Positions 23,043 to 33,740 of a DNA stretch of 64,000 nt are shown here, in pieces; within the stretch, counting starts at the first letter, position 1; each line of letters starts with the position of its first letter. The notes below the pieces were generated by a model. The model had not been told where the DNA came from, did no database searches, and worked only from the letters and a program-made list of their open reading frames with translations. The position numbers were made by a program, and so were the translations under genes. This stretch comes from Myrica gale (Eukaryota; Streptophyta; Magnoliopsida; Fagales; Myricaceae), in assembly GCA_963930655.1 (NCBI GenBank), contig OZ005605.1, positions 11,601,501 to 11,665,500 of the forward strand, in the 5' to 3' direction.

Positions 23043-23755
23043 CCAAGGAAAGTTGAGGCAAAATGACCCTGTTGGTTAGACCTCGGGTTGAGTCAGATTT
23101 GGTGTCAGACAATGAGGAAAGGATTGCGTGGGAGAGTTAGACTATGATGGTGGTGATCGTCTGAAAAGCATAAAAGCCTCTGAAACTTTTACCATGAAGA
23201 TGATTGCAGAGACGATGGTCGCACGAAATGATATTATCCGAGAAGGTTCGATTTTTATACCCTCTCGTTGCTGAACTTAGAGGTAAGCGGGCTGCCACTT
23301 TTGAGAAGCTTACTGAGGCTAACCAAACTCATTAGCTCGGCCCAACTAAGCTCTCACTCAAATAAGCCCAAACTTCGTAAGCCCAAAATCTTTACACTTG
23401 GTCTTTATCTCAAGATACTCATGTTTCTCTAAGACTCAAGAGAGGCCTGATAGAGGCAAACGAGCCTTGCTTGAAGGGGAAGATAAAATGGAACCAGTGA
23501 AGCATCTGACCCTTATGGACAAGGCCTACTAGGAGGTTTCTCCACTTGTCTTTCACTTGGGAATCTCCGAGTCTACACCATTAAGGAACTTGCGAACCAG
23601 GAAGAGCGGACAGTAGAGAGCAAAAAAATCAAAAGGTGGCTAAGAGTAGTAGTGGCAAAGGTTTGATTTCAAAATGGAAAGCTAAATTTGAAAACAAGTT
23701 TGAGGAGGATGCCGCCGGGGTGGTAGGCTTTAACTTGCCCCCACCCCCTCGATGA
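23043..23755 (+). pseudogene. LINE ORF1, C-terminal part (piece 4a)
   Basis: Decayed tail of ORF1. It ends VVGFNLPPPPR followed by TGA at 23753-23755, overlapping the ORF2 start codon (ATG at 23752-23754). Earlier stretches read with stops and shifts. No domain beyond low-complexity, basic sequence. Confidence 0.55.
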
Positions 23756-25675
23756 GAGTCATCTACTGAAAGTGCCAGGGATTGGCTCGTCGTGCATCAG
23801 TTGCTCTCTCAGGGGTGCCGTTCAAAGGTACAACAATGACCTTTTGTGTGTGGCTGAAAATAAAATCCAGGATGCTCAGTTAGTGCTCCAACTTGTTGGT
23901 TTTGAGAATTTTGTTGTGTTCCCTCCCAATGGGGGGAAAGGCGGGATTATTTTTTCTTGGCGTTCTGGAGTTGTATTTTTTTGTTGTGGCTAGTAGTAAT
24001 TTTATTTTAGTAGTTCTTTCATTTGATCCCCTTAACTTTTGTGTATAGTGCATCGGATTGGAATGGAAAATCTCAATTTTTTGGTATGATTTGGCCTCCT
24101 TGGGTTCTTCTTTTACTGGTCTGTGGGGCACATGTATGGGAGATTTCAACGCTGTCTTATATCAATTGGAGAAACAAGTGGTAATCTGTTGACTCGTCCT
24201 CGAATGGTGGCTTTCATAGTTTCTTTCTTAATTCTGGCATGGTGGATATTGGCTTCTCAGGCAATTTGTTTACTTGGTCGAATGCGAGATTTGGCAGGGC
24301 ACGTTAATGGCGATTGGTGCCTTAATTTCCCAAGTGCCACGTTAAAACACTTGCCCAGGTAATCCTCAGTTCACGCTTTGATTTTTCTGGATACATTGGG
24401 AGAGCAAGGAGATGGTCCATGCCAATTTTGCTTTGAATCGTTTTGGACGCGTGATCCAACTAGCCATGAAGTTGTGAGTAATCCTTGGAAGTATAGTGGC
24501 CATGGCTCCTCTTCCTTTGTTTTGGTTAAATGCTTGAAAAGCACGAGATCAGCTTTTCGGGAATGGAACTGTAATCACTGGCCACATTCAGTCCAATGTT
24601 AACCCCAGATTTAAACACCATGTTTTTCATCTCTCAAATATCATTTGGCAGAGGCAAAATAACATTGATGCTATCCAAAAACCGGGAGGGGAGTGGTTGG
24701 AGGGTAGAGATAGAATTGGGGATCATTTGATCCACTATTTCAAGTCTTTGTTCTCTCGAAATGATACTCAGTATACTTATGATCTTGATGGGCTTATACC
24801 TCGCTTAATCCTTCCTGAAGACAATTTGGATTTGTGCAGATGTCCTGCGAAGGATGAAATATGGTTGGCAGTTAGAAGTCTGGGATCAATGAAATCACCA
24901 GGTTAGATGGATTTTCCACCACTTTTTATCAGGAAATTTTGGTCTTCCATCAAGCTTGAAGTGGTGGTGATGGTGCAAAATTTTCAAACTGAGTTCTTAC
25001 TCAAGGAAAATAACCATACTAATATTGTCTTGATTCCAAAGCAAGGTAACCCCTCTCAAGTGTCTCATTTCAGGACTCTCAGTCTATGTAACGTCTCCTA
25101 TAAGATCATATCCAAAATTTTGGCAACGTGGCTGATGCGCTTCATGCCCAGATTGATATTGCCCTCTCAGAATACCTCCGTGCCGAACCGTAATATTCAT
25201 GAAGATTCTATTTTAGTTCATGAAATTATGCCCACTCTAAAAAGGAAGCAAGGTTAGGGAGGCCTGATGGTGATGAAAATAGATCTAGAAAAAGCTTACG
25301 ATAAGGTTGATTTGGGCTTTATGGATGCAATGCTGCAATCAATGTTTTTGGTTTTCTCAGCTCTAGCGTAAGGTTATCCACCAGTGTGTGTCTACCGTGT
25401 TATTTTTGTTTTAATGGGAGCCCATTCGGACTCTTTCAGCTGGTTCGGGTTTTAAGGCAGGGCGATCTTCTATTGTCATTCCCATTCATTTTGGTGATGG
25501 ATGCACTCACGCTCAGTCAATCGTGCAGAAGCAGAAGGAATATGATCCACGAAGTTAAACTTGCACGAAAGCCTCTTATTTCCCATCTACTTTTTGTAGA
25601 TGATTTGATATTATATTGCAGCGCAAAATTGAGAGAAGGCAACAAAGTTCACGAACTTTTATAAGCTTTTGAAAG
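23752..25675 (+). pseudogene. LINE ORF2: endonuclease and N-terminal reverse transcriptase (piece 4b)
   Basis: Starts MRVIY-stop-KCQGL, a degraded form of the usual plant L1 endonuclease start MRVI-WNCRGL. Then follow AETKIQDA-like, GGKGGI, and the endonuclease GDFNAV block near 24140. The RT part includes VLIPK and HFRTLSLCN (near 25030-25090), KIDLEKAYDKVD (25270-25310) and the catalytic LLFVDDLILYCSA box (near 25590; FVDD replaces YADD). Several stops and shifts. Cut at 25675 by a solo LTR; the frame continues at 26805. Confidence 0.85.
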
Positions 25676-26804
25676 TGATGGATTTTTTTTTGTTTACAAT
25701 CTATATTTTGATGATTTTAATAAATTGATTAAGTTTACAAAATAAATATCTTCAATGACAAATTCATTTTTATGAAAGAGCCCAAGACAAGAAGATTGAA
25801 GATAAAGAAGATGCAATGAGCTCAAAAGTGAACATTAAAGATCACATGGTTATAACCTCAATACTCTTAGTTTCACTTTTGACAAAAATTTGAATCATAC
25901 ACTTGCATATTTTTTAAATCGTCCATAATCTTCTTATCACAAGTTTGACAACCAAAATACGCTTTAAGTGTTTTTAAATCATCATCCCTATATAAACTCT
26001 CAAGTCTTAGTTATACTATTGAGGAGTTGTTTTTTGAAATTAGAATTTAAAAAATGTCAAAAACGGGTTTTTTAATTGTAGTGGTCGATCTCTACATAAA
26101 AGCAGTTGACCAGCTGTAGTGGGTTGATGAAAATGCTTTGTAGCAGTCGACCGGCTCGCTTAAGGTAAAGTTTGATAGCATTTAAATTTTATGACCGTTG
26201 GGTAACGACTAGTTGTACAGGTCGACCGATTCATGATAACGATCGACTGGTACAACGGTCAAATTATCATATCAACCCCCAACGGCTAAAAACAGTTTTG
26301 GTGTGTGACCTATATAAGGACCCTCATAAGGTTTTATAAAAGATAGAGAACGACCGTATATCATTTCTATAGCATGATAAAGATAAAAAAACCTTCTTAT
26401 TTATATTTCTCATATCATTCACACAAATTACACTGTCATATTCTTATCATTGTGTGAAACAAAATAGATAGAGCTTTCATTTTTCTTATTCATTCTTTGA
26501 GAGAGTTAAATACTTGAGGGTTGTTCCTTTAAAAGGAGCTTAGAGAGGTCATATCTCAAGATTGTTCCAGAAAACACTTGTAAGGTATGGAAATAAGCTT
26601 GAGGGTGGATGTATGCAGGTTTTGCTTGCTTCTCTAACCCTACTCTTTACATTTAGCACATATTTACTTATTGCATCAATATTTGCTTAATATTTGTGCT
26701 AAATTATCATTTACTTTACAAATACGATTATGAGAGTTATAACCGAAATCTTTTTAAAATCCAATTCAACCCCTTTTTAGGTTGTATTAATCTTAGGAAT
26801 TACA
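25676..26804 (+). mobile_element. Copia-type solo LTR (1,129 bp)
   Basis: Begins TGATGG and ends TTACA, flanked by GAAAG (25671-25675) and GAAAA (26805-26809), a 5-bp target-site duplication with one change. The 3' part has the AATTCAACCCCTTTTTAGG block typical of the right end of many plant copia LTRs. No coding capacity. Removing it rejoins the LINE frame ...AFE|KLVRQTINLSK.... It carries CGACCG/CGGTCGA words around 26080-26250. Confidence 0.8.
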
Positions 26805-27097
26805 GAAAAGCTGGTCAGGCAGACTATTAATTTGTCTAAGTCTTATTTGTCTTTTAGCAGGCATATGGCCCAAAATTTATCAGCTATGATTTGTTCCACT
26901 TTACGGCTTCGCCAATCCTCCGAGCCAGGGAAGTATTTAGGCCTCCCCACTAGTCTCCCTCGGTCGAAGAATAATATTTTTATGGAGATAAAAGATAAAG
27001 TCCAACGGAAGGTGGCGGGGTGGAAGGCTCGTGGTCTCTCACAATCATGTTGGACTTTTCTAATCCAATCAGTGGAAGCTGCTCTCCCGTCATACTA
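26805..27097 (+). pseudogene. LINE ORF2, reverse transcriptase (piece 5)
   Basis: Reads QTINLSKSYLSFS, KYLGLPTSLPRSK and VAGWKARGLSQSCWTFLIQS, the region directly after the RT active site in plant L1 elements. Ends at ALPSY, where a small MITE is inserted. Confidence 0.85.
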
Positions 27098-27304
27098 AAG
27101 GTGGTGTTTGTTTGTGAAAATATTGGGGTTTTGAAAATTTTGGGTATTCGGGTTTGTGAAAAAATATAGTATTTTATGAAAAAGTTAGGAAAGAAAAGAT
27201 TTAATTGAATAGTATAATATTATTTTATAATTTAATGAGGAGAGAGATTATTTTATGATTGTTTAGAAATTTTGAGGGGTAGAAATGTTGGGAAACAAAC
27301 GCCC
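27098..27304. mobile_element. Small MITE with GTTTGTTT terminal repeats
   Basis: About 207 bp of AT-rich DNA with inverted ends (GGTGGTGTTTGTTTG on the left; the right end reads GGCGTTTGTTTC on the other strand). It separates LINE codons ALPSY and LMSVFLLP. The ends resemble hAT or PIF/Harbinger MITEs. I could not fix the target-site duplication. Confidence 0.65.
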
Positions 27305-27470
27305 TCATGTCAGTCTTCCTACTTCCTAAAGAACTCTGCACTAATATTGATTCTATGTTAAGGAATTTTTGGTGGGGCTTCATGATAAGAAGAGACATTT
27401 TTATCCCAAGGCTTGGATTTCTATTTGTATGCCAAAGGATGTTGGAGGATTGGGGTTGCATAGAATGTAT
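27305..27470 (+). pseudogene. LINE ORF2, post-RT region (piece 6)
   Basis: Reads LMSVFLLPKELC and MLRNFWWG, then (shifted) GGLGLHRM, in the expected LINE order after the RT domain. Cut at 27470 by a second copia LTR. Confidence 0.8.
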
Positions 27471-28599
27471 TGTAGATGTTATTTAGCTGGCATATAACTT
27501 CATGGTTGTAATTGTGTCTTGTTTATTCCTTGAGATTCAAGTATTTAAAGCATTGGATAGTTCAAGCTTCTCAACAGCATATGAGTGTGTTTGGAAGCAT
27601 CTGTAGTTTGACTGAAGTCCTCCTACAGTTTAACATCATGGAGTTGGAGCACTGGTTATTTTGAAGTTGACAAACTCTACTTGGAGTTTGCTTGAGGTTT
27701 ACTCAAGAATTGCGTAAGCTAACTTGAACGTTTCTAACTACTTCAGAAATGCCCCAAATTGTTATTGCCTTCGTGATTCCCACCTCAAAAGCCTAGGATA
27801 CAAAAATCCTTTCCTCCCTCTTTGTCATTTAATGTTCCTTTTTATATTTCAGAGAATAGGCCTCCATAGTCTTCCTCTAAATACTCTTTGCAATCGTTTC
27901 TTAGTTTACTCTGTACAAACAAAAGTGTACTAGAAAGATACAGTACATGTTCTTTAGTTTCCTATCAGAGTTTTTTATCACACCAATTTTACTCGTTTAA
28001 GTCTTAGGGTTTATGTGGCGCTGGTCTGGTGGCAGTGGATGTGAAGTTTCACAGGGCATACTGTGTGCAAGATTAGTGGTGAAGATTCTAGCGTATTTGA
28101 ATAAAAGAGACCGAGTCTCAGTTCCCTGCAAGATTGCAGATCGAAATTCAAGATTTGGGTAAAAAGTTAGTGAGTTAGAATAGTATGGAGTTTGTATATG
28201 TCGAATAGATCACTGTGTACTTTGAGTTCTCATTCTAGCGAAAAAATTTCCTGGCCATAAGGCCCGTAGAGTTTTTATTCTTGAAGTGTGTCTTCAAGAA
28301 TTTTTATTCGTAACCAATCTTTGTGTCATTTGTGTGTGATTGATGTGATTATCGTTTTTGAATTGTTAATATAGATTGAATATAAATCTGCCCAATATTA
28401 TCTTTAGTTTAAAGATAGTTATCTTTAATATCTTGAAGCTTAGATAAAAATATTTATTGCTTCATAGTTTTTGTTGTTATCCTCATATATAAAATCTTGG
28501 ATGTGCAGTAATTTCTTAAGAACAGAAATTTTTTTTGAACAACCTATTCACCCCCTATAGGTTCAGGTGTTCCATATTGAGTCTTAAATCTCTAGTTCA
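27471..28599 (+). mobile_element. Second copia-type solo LTR (1,129 bp)
   Basis: Begins TGTAGATG and ends AGTTCA, flanked by a perfect 5-bp target-site duplication TGTAT (27466-27470 and 28600-28604). Right-end block CCTATTCACCCCCTATAGG. Not alignable with the LTR at 25676 despite the equal length. Its last 549 bp (from 28051) are repeated at 29323-29871 by a later tandem duplication. Confidence 0.85.
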
Positions 28600-28869
28600 T
28601 GTATGATATCAAAGAGCTATGGTAGCCAGGCTTAGATGGCAGACGTCAGATTTAAGTTGCTTGTGGGTCTTTGTGTTGAAAGCCAAATATCTCTCACCTC
28701 AAAGATTTTTGGATGCTCGTCCCTCTCTAGACAACTCTTGGGTGTGCAAAGAAGTATTAAAGACTTGTGACTTTCTTCGTAAATGGGCTTGCTGGTTTGT
28801 ACAAAAGGTGACTGTGTGTGATCCCTGGATCCCTTCACTCCCTAACTTTCTCCCATGTATTAAAACTAA
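28600..28869 (+). pseudogene. LINE ORF2, C-terminal region (piece 7)
   Basis: Open frame from 28619: MVARLRWQ, then VLKAKYLSP, FLDARPS, WVCKEVL and DPWIPSLPNF, the conserved stretch between RT and the C-terminal zinc-ribbon region of plant L1 ORF2. The frame then enters the MITE. An identical copy lies at 29872-30141. Confidence 0.8.
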
Positions 28870-29322
28870 GGGAAATATACAAATAACACACTGTGTTTTA
28901 ACGCCCTTTTTAAAAACTCACCGGGTTTTTAAAAGTTTCAAACTGCTCATTAGGTTTATCATTTTTTATCAAAAATCAATGAACCCAACGCCGTTAGACC
29001 CGTTTAACGGAAAATTCATCACGTCCAATCACAATATGACCCGTGTCACTAAATAAATAAATAAAATCTAAAACTATTAAAAACATTATTAATTTTTTTT
29101 TAAAAAAAACTAAAGGATTAGGCAACTCCGATCCTTTTACGGGCACCACTGGCCGTCCAGAACTGGGTGGCCATGGGTGGACCTCCTCCACCCGTCGGCA
29201 TGGGTTGCAGGATGGGGGTGGTCCCCCAACCCCCACCGACCCATCGACGTGGATGGACCTCCTCCCCCGGAGGCCAGAGGTGGTGGGAGGTCCCCCACCC
29301 ACCCCGGAGGCCAGAGGTGGAG
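28870..29322. mobile_element. MULE-MITE, left part only (duplicate)
   Basis: Copy of the left arm and part of the GC-rich centre of the element at 30142, cut at 29322 by the duplication junction. The left flank TAAAACTAA (28861-28869) is kept; the right end is missing. Confidence 0.85.
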
Positions 29323-29871
29323 ACAGGGCATACTGTGTGCAAGATTAGTGGTGAAGGTTCTAGCGTATTTGAATAAAAGAGACCGAGTCTCAGTTCCCTG
29401 CAAGATTGCAGATCGAAATTCAAGATTTGGGTAAAAAGTTAGTGAGTTAGAATAGTATGGAGTTTGTATATGTCGAATAGATCACTGTGTACTTTGAGTT
29501 CTCATTCTAGCGAAAAAATTTCCTGGCCATAAGGCCCGTAGAGTTTTTATTCTTGAAGTGTGTCTTCAAGAATTTTTATTCGTAACCAATCTTTGTGTCA
29601 TTTGTGTGTGATTGATGTGATTATCGTTTTTGAATTGTTAATGTAGATTGAATATAAATCTGCCCAATATTATCTTTAGTTTAAAGATAGTTATCTTTAA
29701 TATCTTGAAGCTTAGATAAAAATATTTATTGCTTCATAGTTTTTGTTGTTATCCTCATATATAAAATCTTGGATGTGCAGTAATTTCTTAAGAACAGAAA
29801 TTTTTTTTGAACAACCTATTCACCCCCTATAGGTTCAGGTGTTCCATATTGAGTCTTAAATCTCTAGTTCA

Positions 29872-30141
29872 TGTATGATATCAAAGAGCTATGGTAGCCA
29901 GGCTTAGATGGCAGACGTCAGATTTAAGTTGCTTGTGGGTCTTTGTGTTGAAAGCCAAATATCTCTCACCTCAAAGATTTTTGGATGCTCGTCCCTCTCT
30001 AGACAACTCTTGGGTGTGCAAAGAAGTATTAAAGACTTGTGACTTTCTTCGTAAATGGGCTTGCTGGTTTGTACAAAAGGTGACTGTGTGTGATCCCTGG
30101 ATCCCTTCACTCCCTAACTTTCTCCCATGTATTAAAACTAA
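29872..30141 (+). pseudogene. LINE ORF2, C-terminal region, second copy
   Basis: Duplicate of 28600-28869. It lies directly before the complete MULE-MITE, and the LINE resumes after that element at 30962. Confidence 0.8.
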
Positions 30142-30952
30142 GGGAAATATACAAATAACACACTGTGTTTTAACGCCCTTTTTAAAAACTCACCGGGTTT
30201 TTAAAAGTTTCAAACTGCTCATTAGGTTTATCATTTTTTATCAAAAATCAATGAACCCAACGCCGTTAGACCCGTTTAACGGAAAATTCATCACGTCCAA
30301 TCACAATATGACCCGTGTCACTAAATAAATAAATAAAATCTAAAACTAATAAAAACATTATTAATTTTTAAAAAAAAAAAAACTAAAGGATTAGGCAACT
30401 CCGATCCTTTTACGGGCACCACTGGCCGTCCAGAACTGGGTGGCCATGGGTGGACCTCCTCCACCCGTCGGCATGGGTTGCAGGATGGGGGTGGTCCCCC
30501 AACCCCCACCCACCCATCGACGTGGATGGACCTCCTCCCCCGGAGGCCAGAGGTGGTGGGGGGAGACTCTCCTCCCCCGGAGGCCAGAGGTGGAGGAGGT
30601 CCACCCATGGCCGAGGGGTGGGTGGGGGACCTCCCCCATCCCGCAACCCACACTGACGGGTGGAGGAGGTCCACCCATTGCCGCCAGTTCTGGGCGGCCA
30701 GAGGTGATTCCCCCTCCACCGTGAAATCGATCCTTTCGTTTTTTTATTAATTTTATATTAATTTTTATTTATTTAGTGACACGTGTCATGTTGTGATTGG
30801 ACGTGATTTTCCGTTAAACGGGTCTAACAGCTTTGGGTTCAGTGATTTTTGATACAAAAATGATAAACCTAGTGAGCAGTTTGAAACTCTTTAAAACCCG
30901 GTGAGTTTTCAAAAAAGGTGTTAAAACCCAGTGTGATATTTGTATATTTCCC
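30142..30952. mobile_element. Fold-back MULE-type MITE, 811 bp, with GC-rich centre
   Basis: Ends GGGAAATATACAAAT and its complement (30142 and 30952), with a perfect 9-bp target-site duplication TAAAACTAA (30133-30141 and 30953-30961), the length made by Mutator-like elements. Almost the whole element is an inverted repeat: the outer ~230 bp arms are AT-rich (shared blocks TTAAACGGGTCTAAC and CCGGTGAG), while the centre is made of GGAGGTCCACCC / CCGGAGGCCAGAGGTGG-type blocks, also palindromic. No transposase. The GC-rich frames on both strands are not genes. Confidence 0.9.
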
Positions 30953-30961
30953 TAAAACTAA

Positions 30962-31167
30962 TTCAATCTTGCCACAAAGATTGGACAAGGATAGCTGTAT
31001 AATTGATTTAGATGGTGGCTGCTAGAAGACTAGGGAAATTCAGATGTATTTTGATGAGAATTCGACTAAGGAAATTCTGTTTATTCCCTTGCCTATTGGT
31101 TCTGGGGAGGATGTGTTAAAATGGACCCTTGCCCCAAAGGGGTATTGCTACAAAGTCAATTTATTGG
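30962..31167 (+). pseudogene. LINE ORF2, near C-terminus (piece 8, last recognised)
   Basis: Reads LIDLDGGCW, ILFIPLPIGSGEDVLKW and KGYCYKV, the plant L1 region just before the zinc-binding domain near the ORF2 C-terminus. The expected continuation is absent: at about 31168 an LTR-like sequence starting TGTCATACCCTGAGC begins. The LINE 3' UTR and poly(A) were not found. Confidence 0.75.
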
Positions 31168-31790
31168 TGTCATACCCTGAGCTTTCCTCAAACATAACAT
31201 GCATTTTTGATGAAAAACAAGTTTTGGTTTAGTAGTACATTTGGGGAATTAGTGAATTAGTGTATTGTTAGTCAAATCGGGAGTTCACTAATGACCAATA
31301 TTTTATTCATGCTTTTGAAATACACATTTTGAGCCATTTTATTTTTTGAAGCAAATAGGACGAGTTTTCATCAAAAATTGTAACATGTGATTTTTAAGCA
31401 ACTAGTAGGTTGGTGGTATATCCATTAGTGTGCATTTCAATTTTGGAGACATTCTATTTTTTTCAGAAGCTAGTAGGATGATTTATGAACTCGTGGATAT
31501 AGATGAATATCGTTGGATAATTGACAAAACTTACCAACTTAGTCTTGACGAAACTTAGCAACTAAGTCTTGGAAACTTATTCACTATGTTAAGAAATTTC
31601 GGTAGCCATAGATGTTGACTCTTGCAGGCTATTCATGCTTGAGGAAGAAAGGCTAAACTTTGAGAAGCTAGAGGTGTCAAGCAAAGGGAGAATTGGCCTT
31701 GACTCGCCATGACTACCTCTTCGTTTAAATTTTCCAAATAGACTATATGGGAGCGAAGACTTTATGTGAAAAAATTACTTTATTGATAAT
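31168..31790. repeat. Diverged LTR-like repeat, copy A
   Basis: Starts TGTCATACCCTGAGC, resembling the TGTCACGCCCCGAAC ends of the giant LTRs. Blocks such as GAGTTCACTA, TTTTGAGCCA, GCAACTAGTAGGTTGG and TTGACAAAACTTA reappear in the same order at 33065-33740, so these are two copies of one old LTR or repeat. No genes. Confidence 0.55.
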
Positions 31791-31828
31791 AAATGAGTAT
31801 AACAAGAAACAAGTAATTAAATAAAAGG

Positions 31829-32684
31829 TGTATTAGAAATATGCCTTCAAAACTAATTGTTTAGAATAATTATGAGATAATTATTTGTTATTATTTATTC
31901 AGTTATCACATATATTTATTGCTTTATTTATTATAGGGTATTTTATTGTGACATAAGATGTTACACTGATATATTGTTGAGTGACATTGTAGAAAATCAT
32001 GCCAATGATTAATGAATCAAATACAGGGTATATGATTTTTTGGATCCTTGTTGATTGAATGTTGTTCTAGGCCGAGATACATATTTATGTATAAGTAGGT
32101 CTACACTTCTTATGCCTCTATTAAATAGGATGATGGACTCCGTCATTGAGGTGATAAACTTAAGTAGATGAGTGGAAGCACTGTAAGAGTACATGCACTA
32201 AACGTGGATGAAATATGAATACTTTCTAAAAGTGATCACTGACGAAAAGAATTATATTCAACACAATTAAATATAGATAAACAAATTAATTGTTAGCTAA
32301 AGAGATTTCACAAATCAATCTCATCTTCTCGTGGGTCAATTATGATATATTGATGGACATGATCGTAATTTGTAAAAATCCAAAATTTTGAATAAAAAAA
32401 TATATGGAAAATAAAAGAGATTTTTTTTATGTAATTATATGACCGATATCTGAGATTCCTAACGATCACATGCCATATCACAACTATGATTTCTGAGAAA
32501 GACTATAATATAGTTTTGCTAAAAGTTGGCCATAAAAACATTAAAAAGAGAGAAACTCTAGACGACTTTGAGTTGTGGATTGGAAGGAGGCAAAACATTT
32601 GGTGTGCTCAAGTTGTCAGATTGAATAGTTGCTGAAGAATTCTCGAAGACTATTTTGGTGAATTAATACTTTTTTTAATCTGCA
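31829..32684 (+). mobile_element. Ty1-copia LTR (about 856 bp)
   Basis: Starts TGTATTAGAAATATGCC and ends near TCTGCA. Its first ~400 bp match, inverted, the LTR at 58755-59174 (shared ATGATGGACTCCGTCATTGA and AAGAGTACATGCACT blocks), so both belong to one copia family. It is followed by a primer-binding site, so it is the 5' LTR of an element whose body is lost. The right end is uncertain by some bases. Confidence 0.75.
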
Positions 32685-32696
32685 ATAACTTTTATT

Positions 32697-32708
32697 TGTA
32701 TCAGAGCC
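32697..32708 (+). other. Copia primer-binding site remnant
   Basis: TGTATCAGAGCC, one change from TGGTATCAGAGCC, the site complementary to initiator methionine tRNA. Lies about 12 nt after the LTR end. Confidence 0.7.
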
Positions 32709-33064
32709 ATATTAGTCGAATCTCATTCTCTTGAGATCTGTGCAATCAATTATTAGAGAATAATCATGGTTAGCACAATACATTATTCGTGTGAAAATAA
32801 TTTTCCTAGTAAAAATTTTTGCTCTTCACAGTTTGCAAAGTTGGTTGAAGCTAAAAATTTTCAATTTTTATTTTTTACAAATCGATGAGATCCAATTGTA
32901 AACCATTTTGTTATAGTTTTTCAATTGAGCCGAGCATGATTTCGATTCAAATCAAAATCTTAAATCGAAGAATTTGCCGACCCAAGTTAAAGCCCAAAAG
33001 ATTTATAAAATGTTGAACCCTTAGTCATACACTGATATTTTTGTTATGAATAAAGATTTTTTTT
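32709..33064. other. Copia leader-like DNA, no gene
   Basis: AT-rich sequence following the primer-binding site. It begins with leader-like text (TCTTGAGATCTGTGCAATC). No gag frame could be read. Confidence 0.5.
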
Positions 33065-33740
33065 CTCTTGATTTGTAGTAGTACCTTACTCAGTTTAATT
33101 ATGTTGTGATTTTGAGTTAAATTAGTACTGGATTTATTAGTTTCAAACATTGATTAGTGTCTGATTTAATGAGATTTGGAGTTCACTAGTGACCAATCTT
33201 TTATCCATGATGTTGAGATGCATGTTTTGAGCCAATTTATTTTTGGAAGCAAGTAAGACGGGTTTCCTAAAAAATTGTAATGTGTGATTTTTGGGCAACT
33301 AGTAGGTTGGATGTTCAACCATTGATGTGTAGTGCAATTTTAGAGACATTTTATTCTTCGGAAGCTAGTAGGACGATTTATGAATTTATGAATAGAGATG
33401 AACATTTGCGAATAAACAAGGGAATAACCGGTTGTATAATTGACAAAACTTAGCAACTAAGTCTTGTAAAGCCGGATGAATAATTGAACATTAAAATAGC
33501 AAAAATTTAGTCACTAAGCTAGAGAATTTATGCAGCCATAGGAGGTGACTCTTGCAAGTTATCTAAGCTTCAAGAAGCAAGGCTAATGTCTAGAGTAGCT
33601 GGAGGTGTCAAGCAAAGGAGAGAATCGGCCATGACTTGACAAAGGCTACCTAGAGAAATTCTGCCATAGGTGTGCTGCACAGCTACTTCAAGTTGTTAGG
33701 TGTCAAATAGAGGAAGACCTATGTTTCGACTCATCAGAGA
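33065..33740. repeat. Diverged LTR-like repeat, copy B
   Basis: Second copy of the repeat at 31168-31790, in the same orientation, with similarity continuing to about the GAGGTGTCAAGCAAAGG block. The copia LTR lies between the two copies. Confidence 0.55.

Larger units (their letters stand above)
28051..30595 (+). repeat. Tandem duplication, unit about 1,272 bp, two copies
   Basis: Unit 1 is 28051-29322 and unit 2 is 29323 to about 30595. Each holds the last half of the solo LTR, the LINE ORF2 piece and the left part of the MULE-MITE. The copies are almost identical: one A/G change near 28384 versus 29656, another near 28094 versus 29366, small indels in the poly(A/T) run, and differences in the GC-rich part. 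The 145-codon frame starting MVARLRWQ is the same in both (28619 and 29891). Confidence 0.93.

Noticed and set aside
25676..28599. The two 1,129 bp LTRs as the pair of one element
   Set aside because: Equal length by coincidence: their sequences differ, each has its own target-site duplication, and LINE coding DNA lies between them.
29118..29434. Several overlapping Pro/Gly-rich frames on both strands (also 30321-30750)
   Set aside because: They are all in the GC-rich palindromic core of the MULE-MITE; open frames on both strands come from composition and symmetry.
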